A stretch of 64,000 nt of DNA from Caballeronia glebae. GTDB taxonomy: Bacteria; Pseudomonadota; Gammaproteobacteria; Burkholderiales; Burkholderiaceae. The notes beneath the pieces were generated by a model. That model was not told the DNA's origin, searched no databases, and saw nothing but the letters and a program-made list of their open reading frames with translations. Where the stretch lies: assembly GCF_001545035.1 (NCBI RefSeq), contig NZ_FCOJ02000022.1, forward strand, positions 1 to 64,000, given 5' to 3'. The position numbers and the translations under genes are program-made. Every line of letters starts with the position of its first letter. Position 1 is the stretch's first letter. Of the stretch, positions 1 to 9,102 are shown one piece after another.

Positions 1-687
1 GTAGAAGTCCATCGCCGTCTTCGGGATGAAGTTGAACACCGCCGACGAGTACACGGGCACGCCCAGCGCCTTGTACGCGGCTGCGTAGACTTCAGCCGTC
101 GGCAGGCCGCCGAGGTACGAGAAGCGGTCGCCGAGGCGGCGGCGGATCGTCACCATGTTCTCGATTTCGCCGACGCCGTCCTTGAAGCCGATCAGGTTCG
201 GGCAGTTTTCCGCGAGTTGCTCCAGCATGTCGGCGTTGAGCTTCGAGTTCGCGCGGTTGTAGATGATCACGCCCATGTTCGGCACGGCGCGGCACACCTC
301 CTCGGCGTGCGCGCGAATGCCTTCCTGCGACGCTTCCGTCAGATAGTGCGGCATCAGCAGAATGCCTTGCGCGCCTTGGCGTTCCGCTTCCTGCGCGAAC
401 GCGATCGCCGTGCGGGTCGGGCCGCCCGCGCCGGCGAGAATCGGCACCTTGCCGCGGCACACTTCGGTGGCCGTCTTCACGATCTGCGAATATTCGGGTT
501 GCGTCAGCGAGAAGAACTCGCCCGTGCCGCCCGCGACGAACAACGCCGAAGCACCGTACGGAGCCAGCCATTCGAGGCGCTCCGCGTAGGTATCCGCGCG
601 GAAGTTGCCTTGTCGGTCGAAGTCCGTCACGGGGAAGGAGAGCAGGCCTTCGGAAACGATTTGCTTCAGTTCTTGCGGTGTCGTCAT
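1..687 (-). CDS. kdgD: 5-dehydro-4-deoxyglucarate dehydratase, C-terminus beyond window
   Basis: Cytoplasmic class I aldolase-fold enzyme that dehydrates and decarboxylates 5-keto-4-deoxyglucarate to 2-oxoglutarate semialdehyde in galactarate/glucarate catabolism. The frame begins at the ATG at 687 and runs off the left edge; 229 residues of a family of about 300 are visible. Recognisable DHDPS-family segments are [11 protein letters not shown] near residue 45, the active-site tyrosine stretch VIIYNRAN, and the Schiff-base lysine in IGFKDG at about residue 169. It is divergent from garD, which supplies its substrate, so the two probably share control from the 205-bp gap. The family call is secure; the missing C-terminus cannot be checked. 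Confidence 0.93.
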   Translation of the reverse strand, partial: MTTPQELKQIVSEGLLSFPVTDFDRQGNFRADTYAERLEWLAPYGASALFVAGGTGEFFSLTQPEYSQIVKTATEVCRGKVPILAGAGGPTRTAIAFAQEAERQGAQGILLMPHYLTEASQEGIRAHAEEVCRAVPNMGVIIYNRANSKLNADMLEQLAENCPNLIGFKDGVGEIENMVTIRRRLGDRFSYLGGLPTAEVYAAAYKALGVPVYSSAVFNFIPKTAMDFY

Positions 688-738
688 GGTGTGGTTGTGT
701 CTCGTTGGTCAGCGACCGGCGGGTGCCGAGCTTATAGG

Positions 739-842
739 TCATCGTACAACATGGCCGATCGTCGTTCAACCAATTTATATCAATGTAATCAACGGATACG
801 GGTAAATACTAAGCAATTGTGACGTTCTATGTTGTAGGATGA
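739..842. promoter_or_regulatory. inverted repeat in the kdgD/garD divergent promoter region
   Basis: TCATCGTACAACAT at 739-752 and ATGTTGTAGGATGA at 829-842 are reverse complements at 13 of 14 positions, about 90 bp apart centre to centre. Each lies toward one of the two divergent genes. The TTGTA/TACAA cores resemble half-sites of FCD-type GntR regulators, the usual regulators of hexarate genes, but no such regulator is encoded in this window. Operator function is inference. Confidence 0.5.
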
Positions 843-892
843 CATAACTCCAGCCGCCGCCGCGCGGCGTGATTGCCCAAGGATTCGTCAGA

Positions 893-2485
893 ATGAATCA
901 GTCCCCGCTCTATATTCGCGTCCACCCGGACGACAACGTCGCGATCGTCGTGAACGACGGCGGTCTCGGCGAAGGCGCCACGTTCGCCGACGGCCTCGTG
1001 CTGCGCGAGCGTGTGCCGCAAGGTCACAAGGTCGCGCTGAAGGATCTCGCGGAAGGCGAAGCGGTGATCCGCTACAACGTCGTGATCGGCTACGCGACGA
1101 AGGCGTTGCCGAAGGGAAGCTGGATCAACGAGCACGTCACCCGCATGCCGGCGTCGCCCGAGCTGCACGACCTGCCCATCGCTACCATCAAGGCGCCGGA
1201 CGAATCGCCGCTCGAAGGCTTCACGTTCGAGGGCTATCGCAACGCGGACGGCTCGGTCGGCTCGCGCAACATCCTCGCGATCACGACCACGGTGCAATGC
1301 GTCGCGGACGTCGTGCAGCACGCGGTCACGCGCATCAAGGCGGAACTGCTGCCGCAATACCCGAATGTCGACGATGTCGTGAGCCTCGGCCACACTTACG
1401 GCTGCGGCGTGGCGATCGACGTCCCCGACGCGATGGTGCCGATCCGCACCGTGCGCAACATCGCGCTGAACCCGAACTTCGGCGGCGAAGTGATGATGGT
1501 GTCGCTTGGCTGCGAGAAGCTCCAGCCGGAACGCCTGATGCCGCCGGGCACGATTCCGATCGCGGCGGCATCGGCGGAAATGGAGAACGTGGCCGATATC
1601 GGCGACAACGCGCACGACGACAACGGCGGCACGGTCGTGTTGCAAGACGAAGCGCACGTCGGTTTCGGCTCGATGATCGACTCGATCATGCGCATGGCCG
1701 ACACGCATCTGAAGCGCCTGAACAACCGTCGTCGCGAGACGTGTCCGGCGGCGGATCTCGTCGTCGGCGTGCAGTGCGGCGGCAGCGACGCGTTTTCCGG
1801 TCTGACGGCCAATCCCGCCGTCGGTTTCGCGACCGACCTGCTGGTGCGCGCGGGCGCGACGGTGATGTTCTCGGAAGTCACGGAAGTGCGCGACGGCGTG
1901 GCGCAACTGACGGCGCGCGCGGCGAACGGCGAAGTGGCGCAGGCGATCATCCGCGAGATGCAGTGGTACGACGATTACCTCAAGCGCGGCGGCGCGGATC
2001 GCAGCGCGAACACGACGCCGGGCAACAAGAAGGGCGGGCTGTCGAACATCGTCGAGAAGGCGATGGGCTCCATCGTCAAGTCGGGCAGCTCGACGATTTC
2101 CGGCGTGCTGTCGCCGGGCGAAAAGGTGAAGCAGAAGGGCTTGATCTACGCGGCGACGCCCGCGAGCGATTTCATCTGCGGCACGCTGCAGCTGGCGGCC
2201 GGCATCAACCTGCACGTGTTCACGACGGGACGCGGCACGCCATACAGCCTCGCCGAAGTGCCAGTGCTGAAGGTCGCGACGCGCTCCGATCTCGCGCGCC
2301 GCTGGCACGATCTGATGGACGTGAACGCGGGCACCATCGCGACGGGCGAGGCGACCATCGCCGATGTCGGCTGGGAACTGTTCCGCCTGATGCTCGATGT
2401 CGCAAGCGGCAAGAAGCAGACGAAGGCGGAGGCGTTGAAGCTGCATAACGCGCTCGTGCTGTTCAATCCGGCGCCTGTGACCTGA
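893..2485 (+). CDS. garD: galactarate dehydratase
   Basis: Converts galactarate (the UxaA/GarD family also covers altronate) to 5-keto-4-deoxyglucarate, the substrate of the divergent kdgD product. The 530-residue protein has the small N-terminal SAF-like domain (about residues 1-95, including [12 protein letters not shown]), then the large UxaA/GarD catalytic domain with [13 protein letters not shown], the LGHTYGCG stretch and the [13 protein letters not shown] segment. The ATG at 893 is preferred over an in-frame GTG at 869 because AAGGA lies nine bases upstream and the N-terminus then matches the family. A strong bidirectional hairpin follows the gene. Confidence 0.94.
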   Translation: MNQSPLYIRVHPDDNVAIVVNDGGLGEGATFADGLVLRERVPQGHKVALKDLAEGEAVIRYNVVIGYATKALPKGSWINEHVTRMPASPELHDLPIATIKAPDESPLEGFTFEGYRNADGSVGSRNILAITTTVQCVADVVQHAVTRIKAELLPQYPNVDDVVSLGHTYGCGVAIDVPDAMVPIRTVRNIALNPNFGGEVMMVSLGCEKLQPERLMPPGTIPIAAASAEMENVADIGDNAHDDNGGTVVLQDEAHVGFGSMIDSIMRMADTHLKRLNNRRRETCPAADLVVGVQCGGSDAFSGLTANPAVGFATDLLVRAGATVMFSEVTEVRDGVAQLTARAANGEVAQAIIREMQWYDDYLKRGGADRSANTTPGNKKGGLSNIVEKAMGSIVKSGSSTISGVLSPGEKVKQKGLIYAATPASDFICGTLQLAAGINLHVFTTGRGTPYSLAEVPVLKVATRSDLARRWHDLMDVNAGTIATGEATIADVGWELFRLMLDVASGKKQTKAEALKLHNALVLFNPAPVT

Positions 2486-2511
2486 TTCGAAGCGCGTGCT
2501 TCGCGATGCAA

Positions 2512-2543
2512 AATCGCCCCGCTTCGAGCGGGGCGATTCGTTT
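2512..2543. terminator. bidirectional rho-independent terminator
   Basis: A perfect 11-bp stem (2512-2522 pairing with 2528-2538) closes a 5-base loop TTCGA. On the plus strand it is followed by CGTTT and on the minus strand by TTGC. It sits between the convergent garD and SDR genes and can terminate both. Confidence 0.85.
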
Positions 2544-2594
2544 AAGTCCGCCGTTCGAAGCAACGCGACCGCGCGGATTACCCGCTCATCGGCT

Positions 2595-3356
2595 TCACGC
2601 AACGGGAATCGGATTTTCCGTCACGAACTGATTGAACTGCTCGACGAACGCGTGCTCGCCCGGCCCGGCGTTATCGCGCATCGGCTTCGCCACGTCGACC
2701 ACGACTTCCGTCGTCGCTTCGGGCAGCTTCGCGATGACCTCGGCGATGAACGCATCGAGCGGCATGGCGCGCGGATCGCCGCTTTTGTGGATCAGGTCGG
2801 TATCGACCCACGGCGGCGCGATTTCGAGCACGCGCACGCTCGACTCGCGCAGCGCGAAACGTTGCGACATCGAAAACGAATGGATCGCGGCCTTCGTCGC
2901 CGAATAGAGCGCGGTCGCGGCGAGCGGCACGAACGCGAGCACCGAGCTGTTGTTGATGATCCACGAACTCGGCCGCGCCTTCAGATGCTCGACGAACGCG
3001 GCGCTCACGCGCACCGGGCCGAGCAGATTCGTTTCGATGAGACGCACGGCTTGTTCGTCGTCAAGCGTGCCGCCGGCATCGTCGAACGGCATGATGCCCG
3101 CGTTGTTGACGACGACATTCAGCACCGGATACTTCGCGATCAACTGCTTCGCGACCGCGCGAATCTGCACTGCGTTGTTGATATCGAGCTCGACCGTATC
3201 GATGCCCGGATTCGCGCTCGCCACTTCGTCGAGCAACGCACGGCGGCGGCCCGCGACGATCACCTTGTTGCCGCGCCGATGAAACGCTTCGGCCAGCGCG
3301 CGCCCGATGCCCGACGTGCCGCCCGTGATGAAGATGGTATTTCCCGTCATGTTCAC
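2595..3356 (-). CDS. SDR family oxidoreductase (DltE-like)
   Basis: NAD(P)-dependent short-chain dehydrogenase of unknown substrate, 253 residues, cytoplasmic. Visible motifs are the dinucleotide-binding TGGTSGIG (residues 11-18), NNAG (84-87), the catalytic serine near 137 and YSATK (Tyr151, Lys155). The GTG at 3356 has AAGGA eight bases upstream; the ATG at 3350 is an alternative with poorer spacing. It lies 30 bp downstream of a second SDR on the same strand, so both are probably co-transcribed and controlled by the divergent GlxA-type regulator. Family sure, substrate unknown. Confidence 0.88.
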   Translation of the reverse strand: MNMTGNTIFITGGTSGIGRALAEAFHRRGNKVIVAGRRRALLDEVASANPGIDTVELDINNAVQIRAVAKQLIAKYPVLNVVVNNAGIMPFDDAGGTLDDEQAVRLIETNLLGPVRVSAAFVEHLKARPSSWIINNSSVLAFVPLAATALYSATKAAIHSFSMSQRFALRESSVRVLEIAPPWVDTDLIHKSGDPRAMPLDAFIAEVIAKLPEATTEVVVDVAKPMRDNAGPGEHAFVEQFNQFVTENPIPVA

Positions 3357-3386
3357 GATGTCGATCCTTATCGCTCGATGGATGAT

Positions 3387-4181
3387 TCAGGCCGCGTAGC
3401 GCGCGGCGGGCGTGTTCGTCGACAGCTCGGGCGACATCGCTTGCCGTGCCGCTTCATAGGCATCCCACTTCGCGCCGTCGTGCAGCGAGGGAATCGTCAC
3501 GAGCTCGGAGCGGTCGAATCCGACGAGCGCCGCATCGACCAGATCGCCGGCCGACATCACGATCGCGCGGTCGAGATTCTCGATCGGCAGGCCGCCCGTT
3601 TCCCAGAACTCGGTGGCCGTCGCGCCGGGCAGCACGGCCTGAATGCGCACGCCCTTGCCCGATAGTTCGCTATGCAACGATTGGCTGAACGCAAGCACGA
3701 ACGCCTTGGTGCCGCCATACACGCCGTTGAGAATCTCCGGCGCAATGCTGACGATCGACGCGATATTGATGATCGCGCCCTTGCCGCGCGCGACGAAGCC
3801 GGGCGCCGCCGCGTAGGCGAGACGCGTGAGCGCGGTCACGTTCAGATCGATCATGCGCGTCATCGCGTCGACGTTGCTGTCGAGCAAAGGCGTATGCGTG
3901 CCGATGCCCGCGTTGTTCACGAGCAGTGTGATGCTCGCGTCGTCCTTCAGCTTGGCTTCGACGACGGCGAGCGCGTCGCGGTCGTTGAGATCTGCGTCGA
4001 GAATTTCAACGCTGCGACGCGTTTCGTTCGTGATGCGCTCGGCGAGCGCGGCGAGGCGGTCGCGATTGCGCGCAACTAGAATCAGGTCGTAGCCGCGTCG
4101 CGCGAGGCGCTCCGCATAGACCGCGCCGATTCCGGAAGACGCGCCCGTGACGAGCGCCGTGCCAAGGTGTGTCTGCGTCAT
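3387..4181 (-). CDS. SDR family oxidoreductase
   Basis: Second short-chain dehydrogenase, 264 residues, first gene of the two-gene minus-strand unit. It has TGASSGIG (residues 12-19), VNNAG near 88, the catalytic serine at 142 and YGGTK (Tyr155, Lys159). The preference is probably NADP, from the Arg residues in VARNRDR after the second beta strand (inference). It begins 121 bp from a divergent GlxA/AraC regulator with GGAG ahead of the ATG. It resembles the other SDR only in family motifs, so a recent duplication is unlikely. Substrate unknown. Confidence 0.88.
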   Translation of the reverse strand: MTQTHLGTALVTGASSGIGAVYAERLARRGYDLILVARNRDRLAALAERITNETRRSVEILDADLNDRDALAVVEAKLKDDASITLLVNNAGIGTHTPLLDSNVDAMTRMIDLNVTALTRLAYAAAPGFVARGKGAIINIASIVSIAPEILNGVYGGTKAFVLAFSQSLHSELSGKGVRIQAVLPGATATEFWETGGLPIENLDRAIVMSAGDLVDAALVGFDRSELVTIPSLHDGAKWDAYEAARQAMSPELSTNTPAARYAA

Positions 4182-4235
4182 GATTTCACTCCGTCAGGAA
4201 ACTGTGTTGATTGCGTGAGTGAATTCTCGGCCGGT

Positions 4236-4264
4236 TTGACGTTGGCGCAAATGACGTATATGGT
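4236..4264 (+). promoter_or_regulatory. candidate sigma-70 promoter of the GlxA-type regulator
   Basis: TTGACG (4236-4241) and TATGGT (4259-4264) are separated by 17 bp and lie about 40 bp before the regulator's ATG at 4303. The -35 box is good and the -10 box only partly matches consensus. Confidence 0.35.
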
Positions 4265-4302
4265 AGTGATTCAGGACATCGCGCGAAAAAACGGAAACGG
4301 AC

Positions 4303-5250
4303 ATGCATCGGGTCGGCTACTTGTTGAGCGAAGGCTTTCAGGTCATGGCGCTTGCGTCGCAATCGGTGTTCGAGTACGCGAACCATACGGCGGGCGAAGC
4401 CTTCTACCGCATCGAAAATTATTCGACGACGGGCGGCGAAGTGCGCTCGTCGCTCGGCATGAAGATCGACACGCGGCCGATCACCCCGCGCACCGCAATG
4501 GACACGTGGATCGTGGCCGGCGTCAACACGCCGCTCACGACGCCGCCGCCCGCCGACGTGCTCGCGTTCCTGCGTCGCGCCGGCAAACGCGCGCGGCGCA
4601 TTGCGGGCATCTGCACGGGCGGCTTCGTGCTGGCGGAGGCGGGGCTGCTGGCGAACCGCCGCGCGACCACGCACTGGGCCTACGCGCGCGAGATGCAGCA
4701 GCGCTTCGCGGATGTGCGTGTGGAGGAAGACCGCATCTTCATCGTCGATGGCCCGATCTGGACGTCGGCGGGCATGACAGCCGGACTCGACCTCGCGCTC
4801 GCGATGGTCGAGAAGGATCTGGGCGCGGACATCGCGCGCTCGGTCGCGCACAAGCTCGTGATGCATCAGCGTCGCGCGGGCGGGCAGTCGCAGCATTCGG
4901 AGATGCTCGATCTCGCGCCGAAGTCCGACCGCATCCAGAATGCGCTGAACTATGCGCGCAAGCATCTGAACCAACCGTTGACCGTCGAGGAACTCGCGGG
5001 CGAGGCGCATCTGAGTCCGCGTCAGTTCAGCCGCGTGTTCACGCTGGAGACGGGACAGTCACCGGCGAAGGCCGTCGAGGGTTTGCGGCTGGAAGCGGCG
5101 CGCCTGATGATCGAGAAGAGCCGCCATTCGCTTGAAACCATCGCGCAGGAAACGGGATTCAGAGACCGGCGGCATATGCGCGAGGCGTTCATGCGCGGCT
5201 TCGGCTTGCCGCCGCAGGAAGTGCGGCGCGAGGCGCGGGCCTCGGGCTGA
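4303..5250 (+). CDS. GlxA family transcriptional regulator (DJ-1/PfpI + AraC HTH)
   Basis: Cytoplasmic transcription factor of 315 residues. Residues 1 to about 185 form a DJ-1/PfpI-like ligand-sensing domain, with the nucleophile-elbow cysteine in AGICTGGF; residues about 205-305 form the AraC/XylS double helix-turn-helix with LTVEELAGEAHLSPRQFSRVF and the second helix pair IAQETGFRDRRHMREAF. It is divergent from the two SDR genes, which are the likely targets. Members of this family often control amine or amino-acid catabolism, which would also fit the amidohydrolase 40 bp downstream, but the effector cannot be read from sequence. Confidence 0.9.
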   Translation: MHRVGYLLSEGFQVMALASQSVFEYANHTAGEAFYRIENYSTTGGEVRSSLGMKIDTRPITPRTAMDTWIVAGVNTPLTTPPPADVLAFLRRAGKRARRIAGICTGGFVLAEAGLLANRRATTHWAYAREMQQRFADVRVEEDRIFIVDGPIWTSAGMTAGLDLALAMVEKDLGADIARSVAHKLVMHQRRAGGQSQHSEMLDLAPKSDRIQNALNYARKHLNQPLTVEELAGEAHLSPRQFSRVFTLETGQSPAKAVEGLRLEAARLMIEKSRHSLETIAQETGFRDRRHMREAFMRGFGLPPQEVRREARASG

Positions 5251-5290
5251 TACTCTGCTTTCTCACACACCACAACATCAAGGACAAGCC

Positions 5291-6523
5291 GTGTTGAAGA
5301 TAAACCCCGCCCGTCTGCTCGACGACCTGCGCCATCTGCGCACCTTCGGTGCGACCGGCCCGGGCGTCGTGCGCCTGTCGCTTTCATCGGTCGATATGGA
5401 CGCGCGCCGCTGGCTCGCCGGCCGCATGAACGAAGCGGGACTGAGCGCGACGATCGACGGGGTGGGCACGGTGTTCGGCCGGTCGCGCAACGCGGGCCCG
5501 GCGCTCCTGATCGGCTCGCATACGGACACGCAACCGACCGGCGGCTGGCTCGACGGCGCGCTCGGCGTCATCTACGGCCTGGAAATCGCGCGGGCGTTCG
5601 CCGAATGCGCGGACACGCGTCATCTCGCGGTGGACGTCGCATCGTGGATCGACGAAGAAGGAACGTTCTCGGGCTTTCTCGGCAGCCGCAGTTTCGTCGG
5701 CGAAAACGTGGATGAAGCCGTGTGCGGCGCGCGCAATCGCGAAGGCGTATTGCTCGGCGATGCGCTGAAGCGCGCCGGACTCATCGAAGTGCCGCGTGTG
5801 CGCATCGACAAGACGCGGCACAAGGCTTATCTGGAACCGCACATCGAGCAGGGCGGGCGGCTTGAGGCGAACGGCAAGTCGATCGGCGTGGTGACGACGA
5901 TCGTCGGCATCCGCGAGCTGAAGCTGCGCTTCACGGGGCAGCGCAATCACGCGGGCACGACGCCGATGTCGATCCGGCGCGACGCGGGCGCGGCGCTCGT
6001 GGCGTTCATCGCGCGCATGGACGAGGCGTTTCGCCAGATCGCCGACGCCGATACGGTATGGACCGTCGGGCGCATCGAACTCGATCCCGGTTCGTTCAGC
6101 GTGGTACCGGGCGCGGCCGACATGTATCTGCAATTCCGCGACGCCAGCGCAGAGCGTTTGCGCGCGATGCAGGCCGCGCTCGACGCGCTTATCCGCGACT
6201 TCAACGCCGAAGGCAACATCAGCGTCGCCATGACGGACAGCGAGCCGCCCGAAGAACCCGTCGTGATGGACACAGCATTGCAGACGCATCTCGCGAACGC
6301 GGCGGAAGCGCTCGCGCCGGGCCAGTGGGAACGCATGCCGAGCGGCGCGTCGCACGATGCGCAGGTCATCGCGCATCATGTGCCCGCGTGCATGCTGTTC
6401 GTGCCGAGCATCGGCGGAGTGAGTCACGATTTCATCGAGGATACGGCGGAGTCGCACATCGTGTCGGGTTGCGAAGTGGCGGCGAGGGCGGCGGCGAGCA
6501 TCCTCGCAAGCCTGCGAACGTAG
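5291..6523 (+). CDS. M20 family Zn-dependent amidohydrolase (allantoate amidohydrolase / N-carbamoylase type)
   Basis: Metallohydrolase of 410 residues that removes a carbamoyl or ureido group from a small nitrogen compound. Metal-ligand motifs of the family are present: GSHTDTQPTGG, LDGALGV, the acid pair in IDEEGTFSG, and EPHIEQGG, followed by the dimerisation domain after RNHAGTTP. The GTG at 5291 follows AAGGA with normal spacing; a longer upstream reading would overlap the regulator gene in another frame. It is likely in the same transcription direction as the GlxA-type regulator. The exact substrate (allantoate, ureidoglycolate, N-carbamoyl amino acid) is undecided. Confidence 0.88.
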   Translation: MLKINPARLLDDLRHLRTFGATGPGVVRLSLSSVDMDARRWLAGRMNEAGLSATIDGVGTVFGRSRNAGPALLIGSHTDTQPTGGWLDGALGVIYGLEIARAFAECADTRHLAVDVASWIDEEGTFSGFLGSRSFVGENVDEAVCGARNREGVLLGDALKRAGLIEVPRVRIDKTRHKAYLEPHIEQGGRLEANGKSIGVVTTIVGIRELKLRFTGQRNHAGTTPMSIRRDAGAALVAFIARMDEAFRQIADADTVWTVGRIELDPGSFSVVPGAADMYLQFRDASAERLRAMQAALDALIRDFNAEGNISVAMTDSEPPEEPVVMDTALQTHLANAAEALAPGQWERMPSGASHDAQVIAHHVPACMLFVPSIGGVSHDFIEDTAESHIVSGCEVAARAAASILASLRT

Positions 6524-6542
6524 TCGCGGTCGAAGGCCGCGC

Positions 6543-7106
6543 TCAGCCGATCTCCGCGATGTAGCGCTTCGCATCGCGCCACACGCCGAAGCCCGACGCC
6601 GGATTCATGTGGCCCACGTTACCGAGATCGACGAGCCGCGCGCCCCAGTCGCGCGCCATGCCTGCGACGCGTTCGAAGCGCGCAAGCGGATCGTCATGGC
6701 TCGCCGCGACCACGCACGGAAACGGCAGGCGCTCGCGCGGCGTGGGCAGCCATCCGTGCAGCTTGAGTTCGTCGGGCGTCGGATAGCCTTCGGGCAGCGG
6801 TGAATCGAAATCGGGCGGCGTGACGAGCAACGCGCCCTGAATTTCGCGACGATGCCGCCGCGCCCAGTGCACGGCAATCATCACGCCGGCGCTGTGCGCG
6901 ACCAGCACGACCGGCCCCGCGATTTGCGACAGTTCCGCTTCGAGCGCTTCGACGCGCGCGCTGCGATCGAGCTTGTCGCGTTGCAGCGGCGGCACGGTGC
7001 GCACGTTCGGATGCGCGTTGGCGAAATGCGTCTGCCAGTGATCCTCGACGTGGTCGCGCAGACCCGGGACCATGAGAATCGTCGGCGCGTTCGGTGATGC
7101 GTTCAT
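6543..7106 (-). CDS. RBBP9/YdeN family serine hydrolase
   Basis: Small cytoplasmic alpha/beta hydrolase, 187 residues, typical length for RBBP9/YdeN. The nucleophile elbow VAHSAG, an acid in SHDDP and the final histidine in GNVGHMNP form the catalytic triad; the N-terminal MVPGLRDHVEDHWQ is characteristic of the family. The ATG at 7106 has AAGGA ten bases upstream. It converges with the amidohydrolase with only 19 bp between stops. Substrate unknown; the family contains small-ester and peptide hydrolases. Confidence 0.85.
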   Translation of the reverse strand: MNASPNAPTILMVPGLRDHVEDHWQTHFANAHPNVRTVPPLQRDKLDRSARVEALEAELSQIAGPVVLVAHSAGVMIAVHWARRHRREIQGALLVTPPDFDSPLPEGYPTPDELKLHGWLPTPRERLPFPCVVAASHDDPLARFERVAGMARDWGARLVDLGNVGHMNPASGFGVWRDAKRYIAEIG

Positions 7107-7180
7107 GCGGTGAATGTCCTTATCGACCGTTGAGCGTCGCGTCGATAATAAATAAGGTATCCGAATAAAATAACCTGGAA

Positions 7181-7201
7181 ATGCCGGTACGTAACCGGCA
7201 T
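7181..7201 (-). terminator. hairpin downstream of the TauD-type gene
   Basis: ATGCCGGT (7181-7188) pairs perfectly with ACCGGCAT (7194-7201) over a 5-base loop. On the minus strand the hairpin is followed by a T-rich stretch (TTCCAGGTTATTTTATT), which suits termination after the dioxygenase gene ending at 7208. Confidence 0.65.
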
Positions 7202-7207
7202 CGAAAG

Positions 7208-8056
7208 TCAGAACGGCACGTCGCCGATGATTCCCGCGCGCTCCATCTTGCGATGACACGGCGGATAGTCCATCACCGCGTAGTGCTGCGTGCTGCGGTT
7301 GTCCCAGATGGCCATGCTGTTCTTCTTCCATCGCCAGCGCACCTGATATTCGGGGATATAAGCCTGGCTCAGCAGATACGCGAGCAACTGCCCCGCGCCG
7401 GGATTCGCGTCCTGCCCGAAACGCACGCGCTCGGGCGTGTGATAGTTGGTGAAGTGCGTCGCGAATGCGTTGACGAACAACACCTTCTCGCCGGTTTCCG
7501 GATGCGTGCGCACGACGGGATGCTCGGCATCGGGAAACTGCGCTTTGAGCGCGAGACGCTTCTCGATGGGCATCGCCGCGCCGAAGCTCGCCTCGATGCT
7601 ATGCCGCGCGCGCAAATCGGCGATCTGCTCCTTCACATGCGCGGGCAGGTTTTCATACGCGAGCACCATGTTCGCCCACATCGTGTCGCCGCCTACCGGA
7701 GGCGTTTCCACGCAACGCAGCACGCAACCGAAGGGCGGAGCGACGCGCCATGTCGCATCCGTATGCCACGCGTTTTCGTAGCGATCGTTCGGCTGATCGG
7801 GCGACTTGTAGATGCGCACGAGTCCCGGATGCTCGGGATCGCTTCCCGCGACCGGATGATCCTCCAGTTCGCCGAAGCGGCGCGCGAACGCGACGTGGTC
7901 CGCGCGCGTGATCTCCTGATCGCGCAAAAAGAGCACGCGATGCGCGAGCAGCGCCGCGCGGATTTCGGCGAAGAGCGCGTCGTCGTGAATGGCGTCGGCG
8001 AGATTCACGTTCGTGAGTTCCGCGCCGATCGAGTAAGTGAGTTGTTCGATACGCAT
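7208..8056 (-). CDS. TauD/TfdA family Fe(II)/2-oxoglutarate dioxygenase
   Basis: Non-haem iron dioxygenase of 282 residues, cytoplasmic, using 2-oxoglutarate and oxygen to hydroxylate a substrate. The iron triad is visible as His98-x-Asp100 (WHTDATW) and His258 in STQHYAV; Arg269 is the likely 2-oxoglutarate carboxylate ligand. Length and motifs are normal for taurine, alkylsulfate or phenoxyacetate dioxygenases. It starts 9 bp after the quinone oxidoreductase stop on the same strand, so it is probably the last gene of a stress-protein/oxidoreductase/dioxygenase unit. No sulfonate transport genes are nearby, so taurine is not specifically supported. Confidence 0.88.
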   Translation of the reverse strand: MRIEQLTYSIGAELTNVNLADAIHDDALFAEIRAALLAHRVLFLRDQEITRADHVAFARRFGELEDHPVAGSDPEHPGLVRIYKSPDQPNDRYENAWHTDATWRVAPPFGCVLRCVETPPVGGDTMWANMVLAYENLPAHVKEQIADLRARHSIEASFGAAMPIEKRLALKAQFPDAEHPVVRTHPETGEKVLFVNAFATHFTNYHTPERVRFGQDANPGAGQLLAYLLSQAYIPEYQVRWRWKKNSMAIWDNRSTQHYAVMDYPPCHRKMERAGIIGDVPF

Positions 8057-8065
8057 GATTTCTCC

Positions 8066-9046
8066 TCAGACGACGAACACGGACGAACCCGTGGTCTTGC
8101 GCGCTTCAAGATCGCGGTGCGCGTCCGCGGCATCGCGCAGTGCGTAACGCTGATTGATCTCGATGCGAATGCGCCCGCTCGCGACATGATCGAACAATTC
8201 CGCTGCGAGCGCGTTCTTTTCGGCCGGATCGGCGATGTAATCGGCAAGCGCCGGGCGCGTCAGATAAAGCGAGCCTTTCATCGCGAGCAATTGCGGATCG
8301 AACGGCGGAATCGGGCCCGATGCCGTGCCGACGCACACCATCAAACCGCGCCGCGCGAGCGAATCGAGCGATGCGTTGAAGGTCGTCTTGCCGACGCTGT
8401 CGAACACCGCGTTCACGCCACGGCCATCGGTCAGTTCGCGCACGCGCGCCGCGACGTCTTCGCGGCTGTAGTCGATCACGTGCGTCGTGCCGTGCTCGCG
8501 CGCCACGCCCGCTTTCTCTTCGCTCGATACCGTGCCGATCACCGTGACGCCGAGCAGCTTCGCCCATTGCGAAACGATCAGCCCGACGCCGCCCGCCGCC
8601 GCGTGCAAGAGCAGCGTGTCGCCGCGCTCGAAACGGCGGATGCGCGTCATCAGATACGCGGCGGTGAGGCCGCGCATCGTCATGGCGGCGGCGCGCGTGC
8701 AGTCGATCGCGTCGGGCAACTTGACGAGCGGCGCGGCGGAAATGATGCGCTCCGTGCTGTATGCGCCGAGCGTGTTAATGAACCCCGTGTAAGTCACGCG
8801 ATCGCCTTCCTTCAGATGCTTGACGTTCGCGCCGACCTTCTCGACGACGCCCGCCGCCTCGACGCCCATGCCCGAGGGCAGCGGCACCGGATAGAGGCCG
8901 GAGCGGAAGTACGTGTCCGCGAAATTGAGTCCGACAGCCTCGTGACGCAGACGGACTTCGAGCGGGCCGGGTTCGCCCACGCCGACTTCTTCCCAGCGCA
9001 ACACTTCGGGGCCGCCAGTTTCGTGAAAGCGGATTGCATGTGCCAT
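8066..9046 (-). CDS. quinone oxidoreductase (MDR superfamily, Zn-independent)
   Basis: NADPH-dependent quinone oxidoreductase of 326 residues. The N-terminal GroES-like domain has LNFADTYFRSG and GMGVEAAGVVE; the Rossmann domain has HAAAGGVGLI near residue 150. The structural zinc-binding cysteine cluster of alcohol dehydrogenases is absent, as expected for the QOR branch. The ATG at 9046 has a strong AAGGAGAC site; the upstream in-frame extension is repetitive intergenic DNA. It lies between a universal stress protein gene and a dioxygenase gene, all on the minus strand. A role in detoxifying electrophilic quinones is family knowledge. Confidence 0.9.
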   Translation of the reverse strand: MAHAIRFHETGGPEVLRWEEVGVGEPGPLEVRLRHEAVGLNFADTYFRSGLYPVPLPSGMGVEAAGVVEKVGANVKHLKEGDRVTYTGFINTLGAYSTERIISAAPLVKLPDAIDCTRAAAMTMRGLTAAYLMTRIRRFERGDTLLLHAAAGGVGLIVSQWAKLLGVTVIGTVSSEEKAGVAREHGTTHVIDYSREDVAARVRELTDGRGVNAVFDSVGKTTFNASLDSLARRGLMVCVGTASGPIPPFDPQLLAMKGSLYLTRPALADYIADPAEKNALAAELFDHVASGRIRIEINQRYALRDAADAHRDLEARKTTGSSVFVV

Positions 9047-9072
9047 TGTTTCGTCTCCTTGACTCTGTGAAT

Positions 9073-9098
9073 CGTGTGTTTCGTGTGTTTCGTGTGTT
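9073..9098. repeat. 9-bp tandem microrepeat
   Basis: CGTGTGTTT is repeated almost three times (9073-9081, 9082-9090, then CGTGTGTT to 9098) in the 56-bp gap between the stress-protein and oxidoreductase genes. It is short, may vary by slippage, and could alter spacing or secondary structure in the intercistronic region. Confidence 0.8.
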
Positions 9099-9102
9099 GC
9101 GT

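Noticed and set aside
7181-9070. Long plus-strand open frame opposite the dioxygenase and oxidoreductase genes
   Set aside because: Low-complexity Arg-rich translation, no family features; both minus-strand genes are clear.
9073-9098. CRISPR-like or regulatory repeat array
   Set aside because: Only three 9-bp units without spacers; a microsatellite-type repeat.
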